64,000 nt of DNA from the NCBI RefSeq assembly GCF_020009625.1, contig NZ_JAIHLP010000002.1, forward strand, positions 496,001-560,000. The letters are read 5' to 3'. Source of the stretch: Leifsonia poae (GTDB lineage Bacteria; Actinomycetota; Actinomycetes; Actinomycetales; Microbacteriaceae). The notes under the pieces are model-generated. The model saw only the letters and a program-made list of their open reading frames with translations. It was not told the DNA's origin and did no database searches. A program made the translations under genes and the position numbers. Shown in pieces: positions 51,239 to 59,568 of the stretch; positions within the stretch are counted from its first letter, which is position 1; every line of letters starts with the position of its first letter.

Positions 51239-52605
51239 CTCATCCTCCTGGGCCGGCTCAGCTCGCGCAGACGCGCCTCGCGCCGCTCGCCGCCTGCGTC
51301 CTGCCAGGCGAGCAGGTCGATGCCCGCGGCGGCCAGGCGGCGGAACCGCAGCTTGCGCTCGAGCTCGACCACCCGCAGCGCAAGCAGATCGCGCCCCGGC
51401 AGATCGCCGGTGTGGAGCGTCGGGAGCACATCGACGGCGATCACCCGATGCCCGGCCGCTCGCCAAACGAGGGCCAGCCGCAGCGACTGCTCGTCGAGAA
51501 AGGTCGAGAGCACGAACACGAGGGCGCCCGGCACCACGATCGGGGGGCGAACCCGTTCGGTCGCCGCTCCGCTCGGTCCTGTCACGGCCACCGAACGGAG
51601 CACGCGTTGAAGGTGCCGGGTGCCCCCGCGCGGCTGGATGCCCCGGGTCGCGTTGGCCAGGTCGTCGAAGCCGACCCTGTCGCCGGCAGCCGCATACGCG
51701 GAGGCGAGCGAGGCGACCGCCTCGCGGGCGAGATCCTGAGACCCGACGCCCGGCCCAGGATGCAGCGCCGGCCATTCCGAGACACGACCGGTCACATCGT
51801 CGCGGCTGTCCATGACGAAGTGGACGGCCGCATCCGAGGTGGCCATGGTTCGACGCACGTAGAGCTCTCCCGGAAGTTGCGCCCGCCGCGCCGTCGCCTT
51901 CCAATCGATGCGGCGAAGCCGGTCGCCGGGCGCGAAACGATCGACGTCCCGGAACTCACCGCCATCGCCGGGCCGCCCCGATGCATGCGGGCCCGTGAGA
52001 CCGATGAGTCGAGCGGGGAGCGGAAGGCTGCGGACCGGGATCGCGCGCGGCGGGATCACCCGGTCGGCCGTCGTCGGCGGCGTCGCCTCACTGACCGATG
52101 ACGCATCGATACCGATCACACGGGCGCCGGCACCCACGAACCGCTGCGGGCCGGTGCGGACGACAGGCACGTGCGAGACGATCCGCTGGGCCGCACGGGC
52201 CGAGACCACCACCTCGACCGGCTCACGGCCGGGGATCTCCAGCCGTAGTTCCACCGCGTCGGGCCGCGCATCGCTTCCGATGCTCACCGTCGTCTGCACC
52301 CGGCGCCCCGGCACGGCCTCGGCCGAGGCCCCGACGACGATGCTCATCTGTTCCGGCGGCCGTCGGTCCCAGGCGACTGCCGCCGCAACGAGCAACGGCG
52401 CCCCAACCAGAGCGAGGTCCACCCGCGCCGTCACGAACCCGACGACGAGACACAGCAGCCCGACGACGACGGCGGCCACGACGGCCGGGCTCAGGCTCCA
52501 GCGGGCACGGAAGCGGCGCAGGCGGCCGCCGTCCGCCCGCGCGCCGTCGCTCTCTCCGACGGGAACCGCCGCCGAGGTCTCAGGGATGCTACCGGTGCCG
52601 GTCAC
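51235..52605 (-). CDS. DUF58 domain protein of the MoxR system
   Basis: A 456-residue membrane-anchored DUF58 protein. Two adjacent membrane helices lie near residues 37-80. The DUF58 core shows GEFRDVDRFAPGDRLRRIDWKATARRAQLPGELYVRR, with the invariant D-x-R-x-IDWKATAR segment. A von Willebrand A-like domain follows, with VHFVMDSRDDV as a partial metal-site strand. Such proteins are thought to be clients or partners of MoxR ATPases in assembly or envelope roles. The GTG at 52605 overlaps the moxR stop (GTGA). Confidence 0.9.
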   Translation of the reverse strand: MTGTGSIPETSAAVPVGESDGARADGGRLRRFRARWSLSPAVVAAVVVGLLCLVVGFVTARVDLALVGAPLLVAAAVAWDRRPPEQMSIVVGASAEAVPGRRVQTTVSIGSDARPDAVELRLEIPGREPVEVVVSARAAQRIVSHVPVVRTGPQRFVGAGARVIGIDASSVSEATPPTTADRVIPPRAIPVRSLPLPARLIGLTGPHASGRPGDGGEFRDVDRFAPGDRLRRIDWKATARRAQLPGELYVRRTMATSDAAVHFVMDSRDDVTGRVSEWPALHPGPGVGSQDLAREAVASLASAYAAAGDRVGFDDLANATRGIQPRGGTRHLQRVLRSVAVTGPSGAATERVRPPIVVPGALVFVLSTFLDEQSLRLALVWRAAGHRVIAVDVLPTLHTGDLPGRDLLALRVVELERKLRFRRLAAAGIDLLAWQDAGGERREARLRELSRPRRMR

Positions 52606-53636
52606 GCCGGAGCGCCTTCCTCCGCGCTCGCCGTCGCTCGGTCGTCCCGTCCGACGACGGGCGGCCCGGGAACCGAGCCGACGACCTCCTGGACCACCTG
52701 CGCGGCCTGCACCCCGCTCGTCCAGGCCTGCACGGTGAGCGACAGACGGTGCGCGAGCACCGGCGTCGCCACCGCCTTGATGTCGTCGGGGATCACGAAA
52801 TCCCGGCCGGCCATCACTGCACGCGCCCGTGCGACGAGGAGCAGTCCCTGCGAGCCTCGCGGTGACGCACCCACCTCGACCGCGCGATGCCGCCGGGTCG
52901 CCGCGGCGAGGGCGACGCAATAGGCGGCGATGTCCGCATCGACGTCCACCCCTTCGACTCCCTCCTGCATGGCGCGCACGGTGAAGGCGTCGATCACCGG
53001 TTCGACGGTCGCGCGCTCCTGACGACGGCGCACCCGGGCGAGGAGCACCTCACTCTCGCCCTGCGCATCCGGGTAGCCGACGGCGAGCCGCACCATGAAC
53101 CGGTCGAGCTGCGCCTCCGGGAGCGCGTACGTCCCCTCGTACTCGATCGGGTTGGAGGTCGCGACGACGTGGAACGGTCGAGGGAGCGGAAAGCTCTGGC
53201 CCTCCACGGTGACCTGCCCCTCAGCCATCGCTTCCAGCAGCGCGGACTGCGTCTTCGGCGAGGTGCGATTGATCTCGTCGGCGAGGAACAACCCGGTGAA
53301 GACCGGGCCCGGCCGGAACGCGAACTCCCCCGACGACGGCACGTAGACGAACGACCCGGTGATGTCGGCCGGGAGAAGGTCGGGCGTGCACTGCAACCGC
53401 CGGAAATCGAGGCCGATCGCCGAGGCGATGCTGCGCGCGGCGAGCGTCTTGCCCAGACCGGGCACATCTTCGAACAACACGTGGCCGCCGGCCAGGATCG
53501 TGGCGAGGGCGAGTTCCAGGGCCGGACGCATGCCGACGACGACGGTCGAGACGCGGTCGAGGATCTCGGCACTCAGCCGGGCGATCTCGGGCAGGGCAAG
53601 CGGCGCGACGGCCTCGGTCGGACGGTCAGCGGACAT
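52602..53636 (-). CDS. MoxR-family AAA+ ATPase
   Basis: A 344-residue MoxR ATPase, a chaperone-like AAA+ protein. Walker A is EDVPGLGKT, Walker B is GLFLADEINRTSPKTQ, sensor 1 is VVATSNPIEYEGTY and the arginine-finger region is LPEAQLDRF. The C-terminal lid is helical. The ATG at 53636 follows GAGGAGA and overlaps the preceding gene by 11 bp; the longer open frame upstream is a shadow of a repeat. It acts with the DUF58 protein encoded next. Confidence 0.94.
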   Translation of the reverse strand: MSADRPTEAVAPLALPEIARLSAEILDRVSTVVVGMRPALELALATILAGGHVLFEDVPGLGKTLAARSIASAIGLDFRRLQCTPDLLPADITGSFVYVPSSGEFAFRPGPVFTGLFLADEINRTSPKTQSALLEAMAEGQVTVEGQSFPLPRPFHVVATSNPIEYEGTYALPEAQLDRFMVRLAVGYPDAQGESEVLLARVRRRQERATVEPVIDAFTVRAMQEGVEGVDVDADIAAYCVALAAATRRHRAVEVGASPRGSQGLLLVARARAVMAGRDFVIPDDIKAVATPVLAHRLSLTVQAWTSGVQAAQVVQEVVGSVPGPPVVGRDDRATASAEEGAPA

Positions 53637-54399
53637 CGTGGTTCTCCTCGGTTTCGTTCCTGGGCGTGCCGGCTGGCGCGGCTGGGTCCGGTGCCGCTGC
53701 CCGGTCCGGTGCTGCTGCCCGGTCCGGTGCTGCTGCCCGGTCCGGTACTCGGGCTGGGTCCGGTGCTTGGGCTGCCACTGACTCTGTGTGACGCGACGGC
53801 GTCCGCCGAAGGAAGGCACGCACCCTCCGCGACGGTCGCCTGAGCGCTGTCTCTTCGACGGGCGCCAGAGCACCGGGCGGAGCATCCGCAAGCCGGTCCA
53901 GCGTCGCCAGCACGGCCTCGAAGGTCGCGAGGCGGGGCGATTCGGCCGTTCCTCGACGGATCACCTGCAGCACATCCTGCCCGAGCACCCGCTCGACCGC
54001 CGGCCGGTCGGCCGGGTCGTCCAGGTCGAGCCCGTGCAGGGCGAGAACCTGGCCGGTCAGCGTGCGCAATCGGCGCACCGCCTCCGGTGCGACACCTCCG
54101 CCGCGGGTGTGCAGCGACCAGCCGAGCTGGACGATCTCGCGGCGGGCCCCGTCACGCGGTTGGACCACATCCGGCGCCCAATCGACCCGGGCCTGGTCGG
54201 CGACCAATGCCAATGCGGAGGTGAAGGCTGCCACCGCGGCCCCGATTCCGATGGCGTGCGGCACATCCACCCCGAAGAACCAGCAGGCGGCACCCACTGC
54301 GGTCCCGAGCACGACGCACCCCAGCACGCGACGGCGTCGGAAACCTGTCACCGTGGCGTGCGGGCGCTCGGTCCGGTCGGGTCTCGATGCCTGTCGCAT
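53626..54399 (-). CDS. uncharacterised membrane protein with a C-terminal hexapeptide repeat
   Basis: A 257-residue protein I cannot assign. Two membrane helices (about residues 25-65) are followed by an alpha-helical cytoplasmic region (about 75-175) and a disordered tail. The tail contains the unit PDRAAA three times plus decayed copies, encoded by an 18-bp tandem DNA repeat. Its ATG overlaps the DUF4129 stop (ATGA) and its end overlaps the moxR start. It is clearly a member of the cluster, and may link the DUF4129 protein to MoxR. Confidence 0.8.
   Translation of the reverse strand: MRQASRPDRTERPHATVTGFRRRRVLGCVVLGTAVGAACWFFGVDVPHAIGIGAAVAAFTSALALVADQARVDWAPDVVQPRDGARREIVQLGWSLHTRGGGVAPEAVRRLRTLTGQVLALHGLDLDDPADRPAVERVLGQDVLQVIRRGTAESPRLATFEAVLATLDRLADAPPGALAPVEETALRRPSRRVRAFLRRTPSRHTESVAAQAPDPARVPDRAAAPDRAAAPDRAAAPDPAAPAGTPRNETEENHDVR
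53685..53756. repeat. 18-bp tandem repeat in coding DNA
   Basis: The unit GGTCCGGTGCTGCTGCCC occurs as three near-identical copies (53685-53702 with one change, 53703-53720, 53721-53738), followed by decayed copies to about 53775. It encodes the PDRAAA repeats of the 257-residue protein on the minus strand and is likely to vary in copy number. Confidence 0.8.
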
Positions 54400-55109
54400 C
54401 AGCGGGGACCACCCTCCGCCGGAGCGGACCAGGATGCGCGAAGCGTCTCGAGCGATGCCCTCGCCACCTCGACATCGTCCAAGGTCACCTCCTTCGCGCC
54501 GAAGCGCACGCGCAGGTAGAGATCGAGCAGGGCGTGAGCGGCCGGCCCGTCGGCTCCCACCCGGACGAGGATGCGCGCCGTGAACTCCCCCGGCGTCTCG
54601 GCCGCCAGTCGGTGCACCCCCGACTCCTCCGCCGCCTCCTGAAGCCCCAACCAGGCCTGCTCGATCGCATCCCGGGGCTCGCGTGGCTCGGCCAGCGTGT
54701 CGAGGGCACGGTCGAGCCCGCGCCGCAGCGGTGGTGCGGCGGGCTCCGCTGGGGCGTCCGGCTCTACCACCTCGAGCGACTCGATCCGGAGTTCCTCGAT
54801 GTCGCGTTCCCCCCGGCGCCGGCGCCGCCGGATCAGCTGCCACAGCAGGAGGGCGGCGATGGCAAGAACCAGAACCGCCAGCAGACCGACGATCCAGGCG
54901 AGGTCGAAACGGCCGAGCTGATGCTGGGCTCCGGGAACCGGGCCGGCTGAGAACGGTGGCGGCGTGAACACCGCGGTGGGCGCCGGTTGAGCTGGCGCGT
55001 TCAGGTTCCAGGCGAACGGTCCGAACACGGGAGCACCCTGCACCGCGATGGCGGCGGCCGCGACGAGCAGCAGCCCGGAGCAGACGACAAGCGTGCGGTG
55101 CCGCTTCAT
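54399..55109 (-). CDS. DUF4129 domain protein
   Basis: A 236-residue protein with an N-terminal membrane helix or signal anchor (about residues 7-25), a Pro-rich outside segment, a second helix (about 68-93) and a cytoplasmic DUF4129 domain. The domain shows PREPRDAIEQAWLGLQEAAEESGV and RLAAETPGEFTARIL, the family core. In other bacteria this domain is fused to or adjoins a transglutaminase; here it is separate. Its ATG has no Shine-Dalgarno and overlaps the stop of an 8-codon upstream ORF. Confidence 0.88.
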   Translation of the reverse strand: MKRHRTLVVCSGLLLVAAAAIAVQGAPVFGPFAWNLNAPAQPAPTAVFTPPPFSAGPVPGAQHQLGRFDLAWIVGLLAVLVLAIAALLLWQLIRRRRRRGERDIEELRIESLEVVEPDAPAEPAAPPLRRGLDRALDTLAEPREPRDAIEQAWLGLQEAAEESGVHRLAAETPGEFTARILVRVGADGPAAHALLDLYLRVRFGAKEVTLDDVEVARASLETLRASWSAPAEGGPR

Positions 55110-55144
55110 CGCGCCGCCGTCGTCCCGCTCATCCTGCCACCGTA
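55106..55144 (-). promoter_or_regulatory. promoter and 8-codon mini-ORF before the DUF4129 gene
   Basis: On the minus strand TACGGT (55139-55144) lies 6 nt before an ATG at 55132. That ATG opens M-S-G-T-T-A-A-R-stop, whose TGA (55106-55108) overlaps the DUF4129 ATG (55107-55109) as ATGA. The arrangement looks like a leaderless mini-cistron that passes ribosomes to the main gene, which has no ribosome site of its own. Confidence 0.45.
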
Positions 55145-55193
55145 GCGTGCGCTGGTCCGGCCCGCGCGCGCCGACCCGGCGGCGCCGGCCGGC

Positions 55194-57260
55194 TCAGCCC
55201 AGGTGGCCGGCCTTCTCCATCTGCCGCAGATCGCGTTTGAGGTCGCCGAGCTCGTCACGCAGGCGTGCGGCGAGCTCGAACTTCAGCTCGCCGGCCGCCT
55301 GCAGCATCTGCTCGTTGAGGTCGGCGATGAGCGACTCCAGTTCGGCGCCGCCCTGCGCCGCGATGCCGCCCTTCCGAAGGTTCGGCGTCGGGCTCTTCTT
55401 GCGGGCCTCGCGACCGGCGAGCATCTGGGCGGTGTCGGCCCCCTCACGGGCGAGCACATCTGTGATGTCGGCGATGCGCTTGCGCAGCGGGGTCGGGTCG
55501 ATACCGTTGACGCGGTTGTACTCCACCTGCTTCTCGCGGCGGCGGTCGGTCTCCTCGATGGCGCGCTTCATCGAATCCGTGAGCACATCGGCATACATGT
55601 GCACTTGGCCCGAGACGTTGCGCGCTGCACGGCCGATGGTCTGGATGAGCGAGGTCGACGACCTCAGGAAACCTTCTTTATCGGCGTCGAGGATGGCGAC
55701 GAGCGACACCTCGGGCAGGTCGAGACCCTCGCGCAGCAGGTTGATGCCGACGAGCACGTCGTAGACGCCCGCGCGCAGCTCGGTGAGCAGTTCGACGCGC
55801 CGCAGGGTGTCCACATCCGAGTGCAGGTAGCGGACTTTCACCCCGGCCTCCGCGAGGAAGTCGGTCAGTTCCTCCGCCATCTTCTTGGTGAGCGTCGTCA
55901 CCAGGATGCGCTCGTCACGTTCGACGCGCTGACGGATCTCTTCGAGCAGGTCGTCGATCTGCCCCTTCGTCGGCTTCACGACGATCTCCGGGTCGATGAG
56001 GCCGGTCGGGCGGATGATCTGCTCGACGATCCCGTCGGCGATGCCCATCTCGTATTTGCCGGGGGTGGCCGAGAGGTACACCGTCTGGCCGACGCGGTCT
56101 TTGAATTCGTTCCATTTGAGCGGGCGGTTGTCGAGCGCGCTCGGCAGCCGGAAGCCGTGCTCGACCAGCGTGCGCTTGCGCGACGAGTCGCCTTCGTACA
56201 TGGCGCCGATCTGCGGCACCGTCACATGCGACTCGTCGATGACCACAAGGAAGTCGTCGGGGAAATAGTCGAGCAGGCAGTTCGGCGCCTCGCCCGGATT
56301 GCGACCGTCGATGTGGCGCGAGTAGTTCTCGATGCCTGAGCAGAAGCCGATCTGCTCCATCATCTCGATGTCGAAGCTGGTGCGCATGCGGAGTCGCTGC
56401 GCCTCCAATAGCTTGCCCTCTCGCTCGAGCTCGACGAGCCGGTCGTGCAGTTCGGTCTGAATGGTGCCGATGGCGCGCTGCATCGTCGCCGGGCTCGCGG
56501 CGTAATGGGTGGCAGGGAAGACCGAGACCGCATCCAAACGCTCGATGATCTCGCCGGTGAGCGGGTGCAGAGCATAGAGCGCCTCGATCTCGTCACCGAA
56601 AAGCTCGACGCGGATGGCGTGTTCCTCGTACATCGGGATGATCTCGATCGTGTCGCCGCGCACCCGGAACTTGCCGCGCGAGAAGTCGACGTCGTTGCGC
56701 TCGTACTGCATGCCGACGAACCGGCGGATCAACGCATCCCGACCGACATTCTCGCCCACCTGCAGCGCGACCATGGCCTCCAGATACTCCTCGGCGGCGC
56801 CGAGACCGTAGATGCACGAGACGGTCGAGACGACGATCACGTCGCGACGGCTCAGCAACGAGTTGGTGGTGGAGTGGCGCAGCCGCTCGACCTCGGAGTT
56901 GATCGAGGAGTCTTTCTCGATGAAGGTGTCGGTCTGCGGAACGTAGGCCTCGGGCTGGTAGTAGTCGTAGTACGAGACGAAGTACTCCACCGCATTGTTC
57001 GGCATCAATTCGCGGAACTCGTTCGCCAGCTGGGCGGCGAGGGTCTTGTTATGGGCGAGCACCAGTGTCGGGCGCTGCACCTGTTCGATGAGCCAGGCGG
57101 TCGTCGCCGACTTGCCGGTGCCGGTGGCGCCGAGCAGCACGACATCCGTCTCGCCCGCGTTGATGCGGCCGGCGAGCTCGGCGATGGCCTGCGGCTGGTC
57201 GCCGCTCGGCTGGTATTCGCTGACGACCTCGAAGGGACGGACGGCGCGCGTGGGTTGCAT
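55194..57260 (-). CDS. uvrB: excinuclease ABC subunit B
   Basis: A 688-residue UvrB, the helicase-like damage verifier of nucleotide excision repair. Walker A is [11 protein letters not shown] (about residue 44), the damage-probing beta-hairpin is [16 protein letters not shown], and the DEAD-like box is [17 protein letters not shown] is motif VI. The C-terminal UVR motif that binds UvrC lies at about 635-680. The ATG at 57260 lacks a Shine-Dalgarno; TAGACT (57267-57272) is 6 nt upstream, indicating a leaderless mRNA. No LexA box is seen nearby, in contrast to uvrA. Confidence 0.97.
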   Translation of the reverse strand: MQPTRAVRPFEVVSEYQPSGDQPQAIAELAGRINAGETDVVLLGATGTGKSATTAWLIEQVQRPTLVLAHNKTLAAQLANEFRELMPNNAVEYFVSYYDYYQPEAYVPQTDTFIEKDSSINSEVERLRHSTTNSLLSRRDVIVVSTVSCIYGLGAAEEYLEAMVALQVGENVGRDALIRRFVGMQYERNDVDFSRGKFRVRGDTIEIIPMYEEHAIRVELFGDEIEALYALHPLTGEIIERLDAVSVFPATHYAASPATMQRAIGTIQTELHDRLVELEREGKLLEAQRLRMRTSFDIEMMEQIGFCSGIENYSRHIDGRNPGEAPNCLLDYFPDDFLVVIDESHVTVPQIGAMYEGDSSRKRTLVEHGFRLPSALDNRPLKWNEFKDRVGQTVYLSATPGKYEMGIADGIVEQIIRPTGLIDPEIVVKPTKGQIDDLLEEIRQRVERDERILVTTLTKKMAEELTDFLAEAGVKVRYLHSDVDTLRRVELLTELRAGVYDVLVGINLLREGLDLPEVSLVAILDADKEGFLRSSTSLIQTIGRAARNVSGQVHMYADVLTDSMKRAIEETDRRREKQVEYNRVNGIDPTPLRKRIADITDVLAREGADTAQMLAGREARKKSPTPNLRKGGIAAQGGAELESLIADLNEQMLQAAGELKFELAARLRDELGDLKRDLRQMEKAGHLG

Positions 57261-57321
57261 GTCTCAAGTCTAGGCAGCACCGCCGACACCAGACCCGGTG
57301 TGCGCTGTGGGCGCAACGGTG

Positions 57322-57918
57322 TCAGCCTCGCAGGCGCTCCCACAGCAGATCCGCCTGCGCAACGGTCTGTTCGAGGGTGCCGTCGGTGTCGATCACGACA
57401 TCCGCCACCGCGAGACGCTCCTCATCCGACGCCTGCGAGCGGATGCGACGCTCTGCCTCCCCGCGCTCCATCCCGCGCAGACTCACCAGACGCTCGACGC
57501 GGGTGTCGGCCGAGGCGTGGGCGACCACGATGAGGTCGAACGGATACTCATTGGCCGATTCGACGAGCAGGGGGATGTCGTACACCACGATCGCATCCGG
57601 GTTCGCCGCGGCGGCTTCCTCGAAACGCGCTGTCGAAGCGCTGAGCACGGCCGGATGGGTGATGGCGTTGAGGCGCAGGCGCGACGATTCATCGGCGAAG
57701 ACGATCGCGCCGAGCGCGGGACGATCGAGGCGGCCGTCGGCCAGGAGCACACCCGGCCCGAACGCATCGACGATCTCGGCGAGAGCCGGCGTTCCGGGCT
57801 CGACGACCTCTCGCGCGATGCGGTCGGCGTCTACGACGAGCGCGCCCCGTTCGGCAAGTCGGCGGGCGATGGTCGATTTTCCGGAGGCGATCCCACCGGT
57901 GAGTCCGATCAGCTGCAC
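57322..57918 (-). CDS. coaE: dephospho-CoA kinase
   Basis: A 198-residue kinase that completes coenzyme A synthesis. The P-loop is LTGGIASGKST (about residues 6-16). DADRIAREVVEPG and VVYDIPLLVES are family blocks, and LVSLRGMERGEAERRI forms the lid. It lacks the GrpB-like C-terminal extension seen in some actinobacteria. The GTG at 57918 has TAGCAT (57925-57930) 6 nt upstream, so it may be leaderless. It sits between rpsA and uvrB, as in most actinobacteria. Confidence 0.93.
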   Translation of the reverse strand: MQLIGLTGGIASGKSTIARRLAERGALVVDADRIAREVVEPGTPALAEIVDAFGPGVLLADGRLDRPALGAIVFADESSRLRLNAITHPAVLSASTARFEEAAAANPDAIVVYDIPLLVESANEYPFDLIVVAHASADTRVERLVSLRGMERGEAERRIRSQASDEERLAVADVVIDTDGTLEQTVAQADLLWERLRG

Positions 57919-57956
57919 GCCCCCATGCTAGCGGGACGACACGACGGGCTAACGAC

Positions 57957-57988
57957 GGAACGGCCGACCCCGAAGGGCCGGCCGTTCC
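57957..57988 (-). terminator. rpsA terminator hairpin
   Basis: A 13-bp stem with one mismatch (GGAACGGCCGACC / GGCCGGCCGTTCC) lies 10 bp past the rpsA stop on the minus strand. It separates the highly expressed rpsA from coaE, which has its own -10 element. Confidence 0.75.
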
Positions 57989-57998
57989 GCAGAACCGC

Positions 57999-59459
57999 TT
58001 AGGAGTTCGAGCTGAGCTTCTCGCGAAGCGCGGCGAGCGACTCGTCGTCGGCGAGGGTGCCACCGACCGAGGTCTCGCTGGCGAAGGACGAGCCGCCGGT
58101 GGACGACGAAGTGGTGCTCTCCGTCGCGGCCTCTTCGAGACCCTTGGCGACCTGCTTCTTGTGCGCCTCCCAGCGAGCCTGGGCTGCAGCGTAGTCCTGC
58201 TCCCACTTCTCGCGCTGAGCGTCGAAGCCTTCCTTCCACTCGTTCGTCTCCGAGTCGAAGCCCTCAGGGTACTTGTAGTTGCCCTGGTCGTCGTACTCGG
58301 TGAGCATGCCGTAGAGCGCCGGGTCGAACTCGGTGCCCTCGGGGTCGACGCCCTCGTTCGCCTGCTTCAGCGAGAGGGAGATGCGGCGACGCTCAAGGTC
58401 GATGTCGATGACCTTGACGAACACCTCGTCACCCACCGACACGACCTGCTCGGCGAGCTCGACGTGCTTGCCGGACAGCTCCGAGATGTGCACGAGGCCC
58501 TCGATGCCATCGGCGACGCGGACGAAAGCACCGAACGGAACCAGCTTGGTGACCTTGCCCGGTGCGACCTGACCGATCGCGTGCGTGCGTGCGAAGACCT
58601 GCCACGGGTCTTCCTGGGTGGCCTTGAGCGACAGGGAGACGCGCTCGCGGTCCAGGTCGACCTCGAGGATCTCGACGGTGACTTCCTGACCCACCTCGAC
58701 GACCTCGGAGGCGTGCTCGATGTGCTTCCAGGAGAGCTCGGAGACGTGGACGAGACCGTCGACGCCGCCGAGGTCGACGAACGCACCGAAGTTGACGATC
58801 GACGAAACGACACCCTTGCGGACCTGACCCTTGTGCAGGTTGTTCAGGAATGTGGTGCGGCTCTCGGACTGGGTCTGCTCGAGCAGCGCGCGACGCGAAA
58901 GCACAACGTTGTTGCGGTTCTTGTCGAGCTCGAGGATCTTGGCCTCGATCTCCTGGCCGAGGTACGGCGTGAGGTCGCGCACGCGGCGGAGCTCGATGAG
59001 CGATGCCGGGAGGAAGCCACGGAGGCCGATGTCGACGATGAGGCCACCCTTGACGACCTCGATGACCGTACCGGTGACGACACCGTCGGCATCCTTGATC
59101 TTCTCGACGTCGCCCCATGCGCGCTCGTACTGCGCACGCTTCTTGGACAGGATGAGGCGACCTTCTTTGTCCTCCTTCTGGAGAACGAGCGCCTCGACGG
59201 TGTCGCCGACCTCGACGACCTCGCTGGGGTCGACATCGTGCTTGATGGAAAGCTCGCGGGAGGGGATGACACCCTCGGTCTTGTAGCCGACGTCGAGGAG
59301 GACCTCGTCGCGGTCGATCTTGACGACGGTACCTTCGATGAGGTCACCGTCGTTGAAGAACTTCAGCGTCTTTTCGACCGCGGCAAGGAAGTCTTCAGCA
59401 GATCCGATGTCGTTGATGGCGACCTGCTTGGGTGCCTTGTCGGTCGTTGCGGTTGTCAT
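57999..59459 (-). CDS. rpsA: 30S ribosomal protein S1
   Basis: A 486-residue S1 with four S1 RNA-binding domains, at about residues 40-110, 125-195, 210-282 and 295-368. The third and fourth show the canonical VVSSIVNFGAFVDLGG-VDGLVHVSELSW and KLVPFGAFVRVADG-IEGLVHISELSG patterns. An acidic, Trp/Tyr-containing linker and a Ser/Thr-rich tail follow, typical of actinobacterial S1. The ATG at 59459 has GGAGC upstream. A palindrome lies in the promoter region. It binds mRNA on the small subunit. Confidence 0.97.
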   Translation of the reverse strand: MTTATTDKAPKQVAINDIGSAEDFLAAVEKTLKFFNDGDLIEGTVVKIDRDEVLLDVGYKTEGVIPSRELSIKHDVDPSEVVEVGDTVEALVLQKEDKEGRLILSKKRAQYERAWGDVEKIKDADGVVTGTVIEVVKGGLIVDIGLRGFLPASLIELRRVRDLTPYLGQEIEAKILELDKNRNNVVLSRRALLEQTQSESRTTFLNNLHKGQVRKGVVSSIVNFGAFVDLGGVDGLVHVSELSWKHIEHASEVVEVGQEVTVEILEVDLDRERVSLSLKATQEDPWQVFARTHAIGQVAPGKVTKLVPFGAFVRVADGIEGLVHISELSGKHVELAEQVVSVGDEVFVKVIDIDLERRRISLSLKQANEGVDPEGTEFDPALYGMLTEYDDQGNYKYPEGFDSETNEWKEGFDAQREKWEQDYAAAQARWEAHKKQVAKGLEEAATESTTSSSTGGSSFASETSVGGTLADDESLAALREKLSSNS

Positions 59460-59546
59460 GTAGTGAGTGCTCCGTTATGGACATGATTCGGGCCGGTCGC
59501 GTGGTCGTGCTGTGTTGTTTTCCGCGAACGGCAAGCGGATAGAGTC

Positions 59547-59560
59547 GTCACAAATGTGAC
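59547..59560 (-). promoter_or_regulatory. palindrome in the rpsA promoter
   Basis: GTCACA-AA-TGTGAC is a perfect 6-bp inverted repeat with a 2-nt spacer. On the minus strand it falls between a -35-like TGGACT and a weak -10-like TCTATC 17 bp apart, i.e. inside the promoter spacer, where a bound regulator would block RNA polymerase. I do not recognise the cognate regulator. Confidence 0.4.
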
Positions 59561-59568
59561 AGTCCAGT

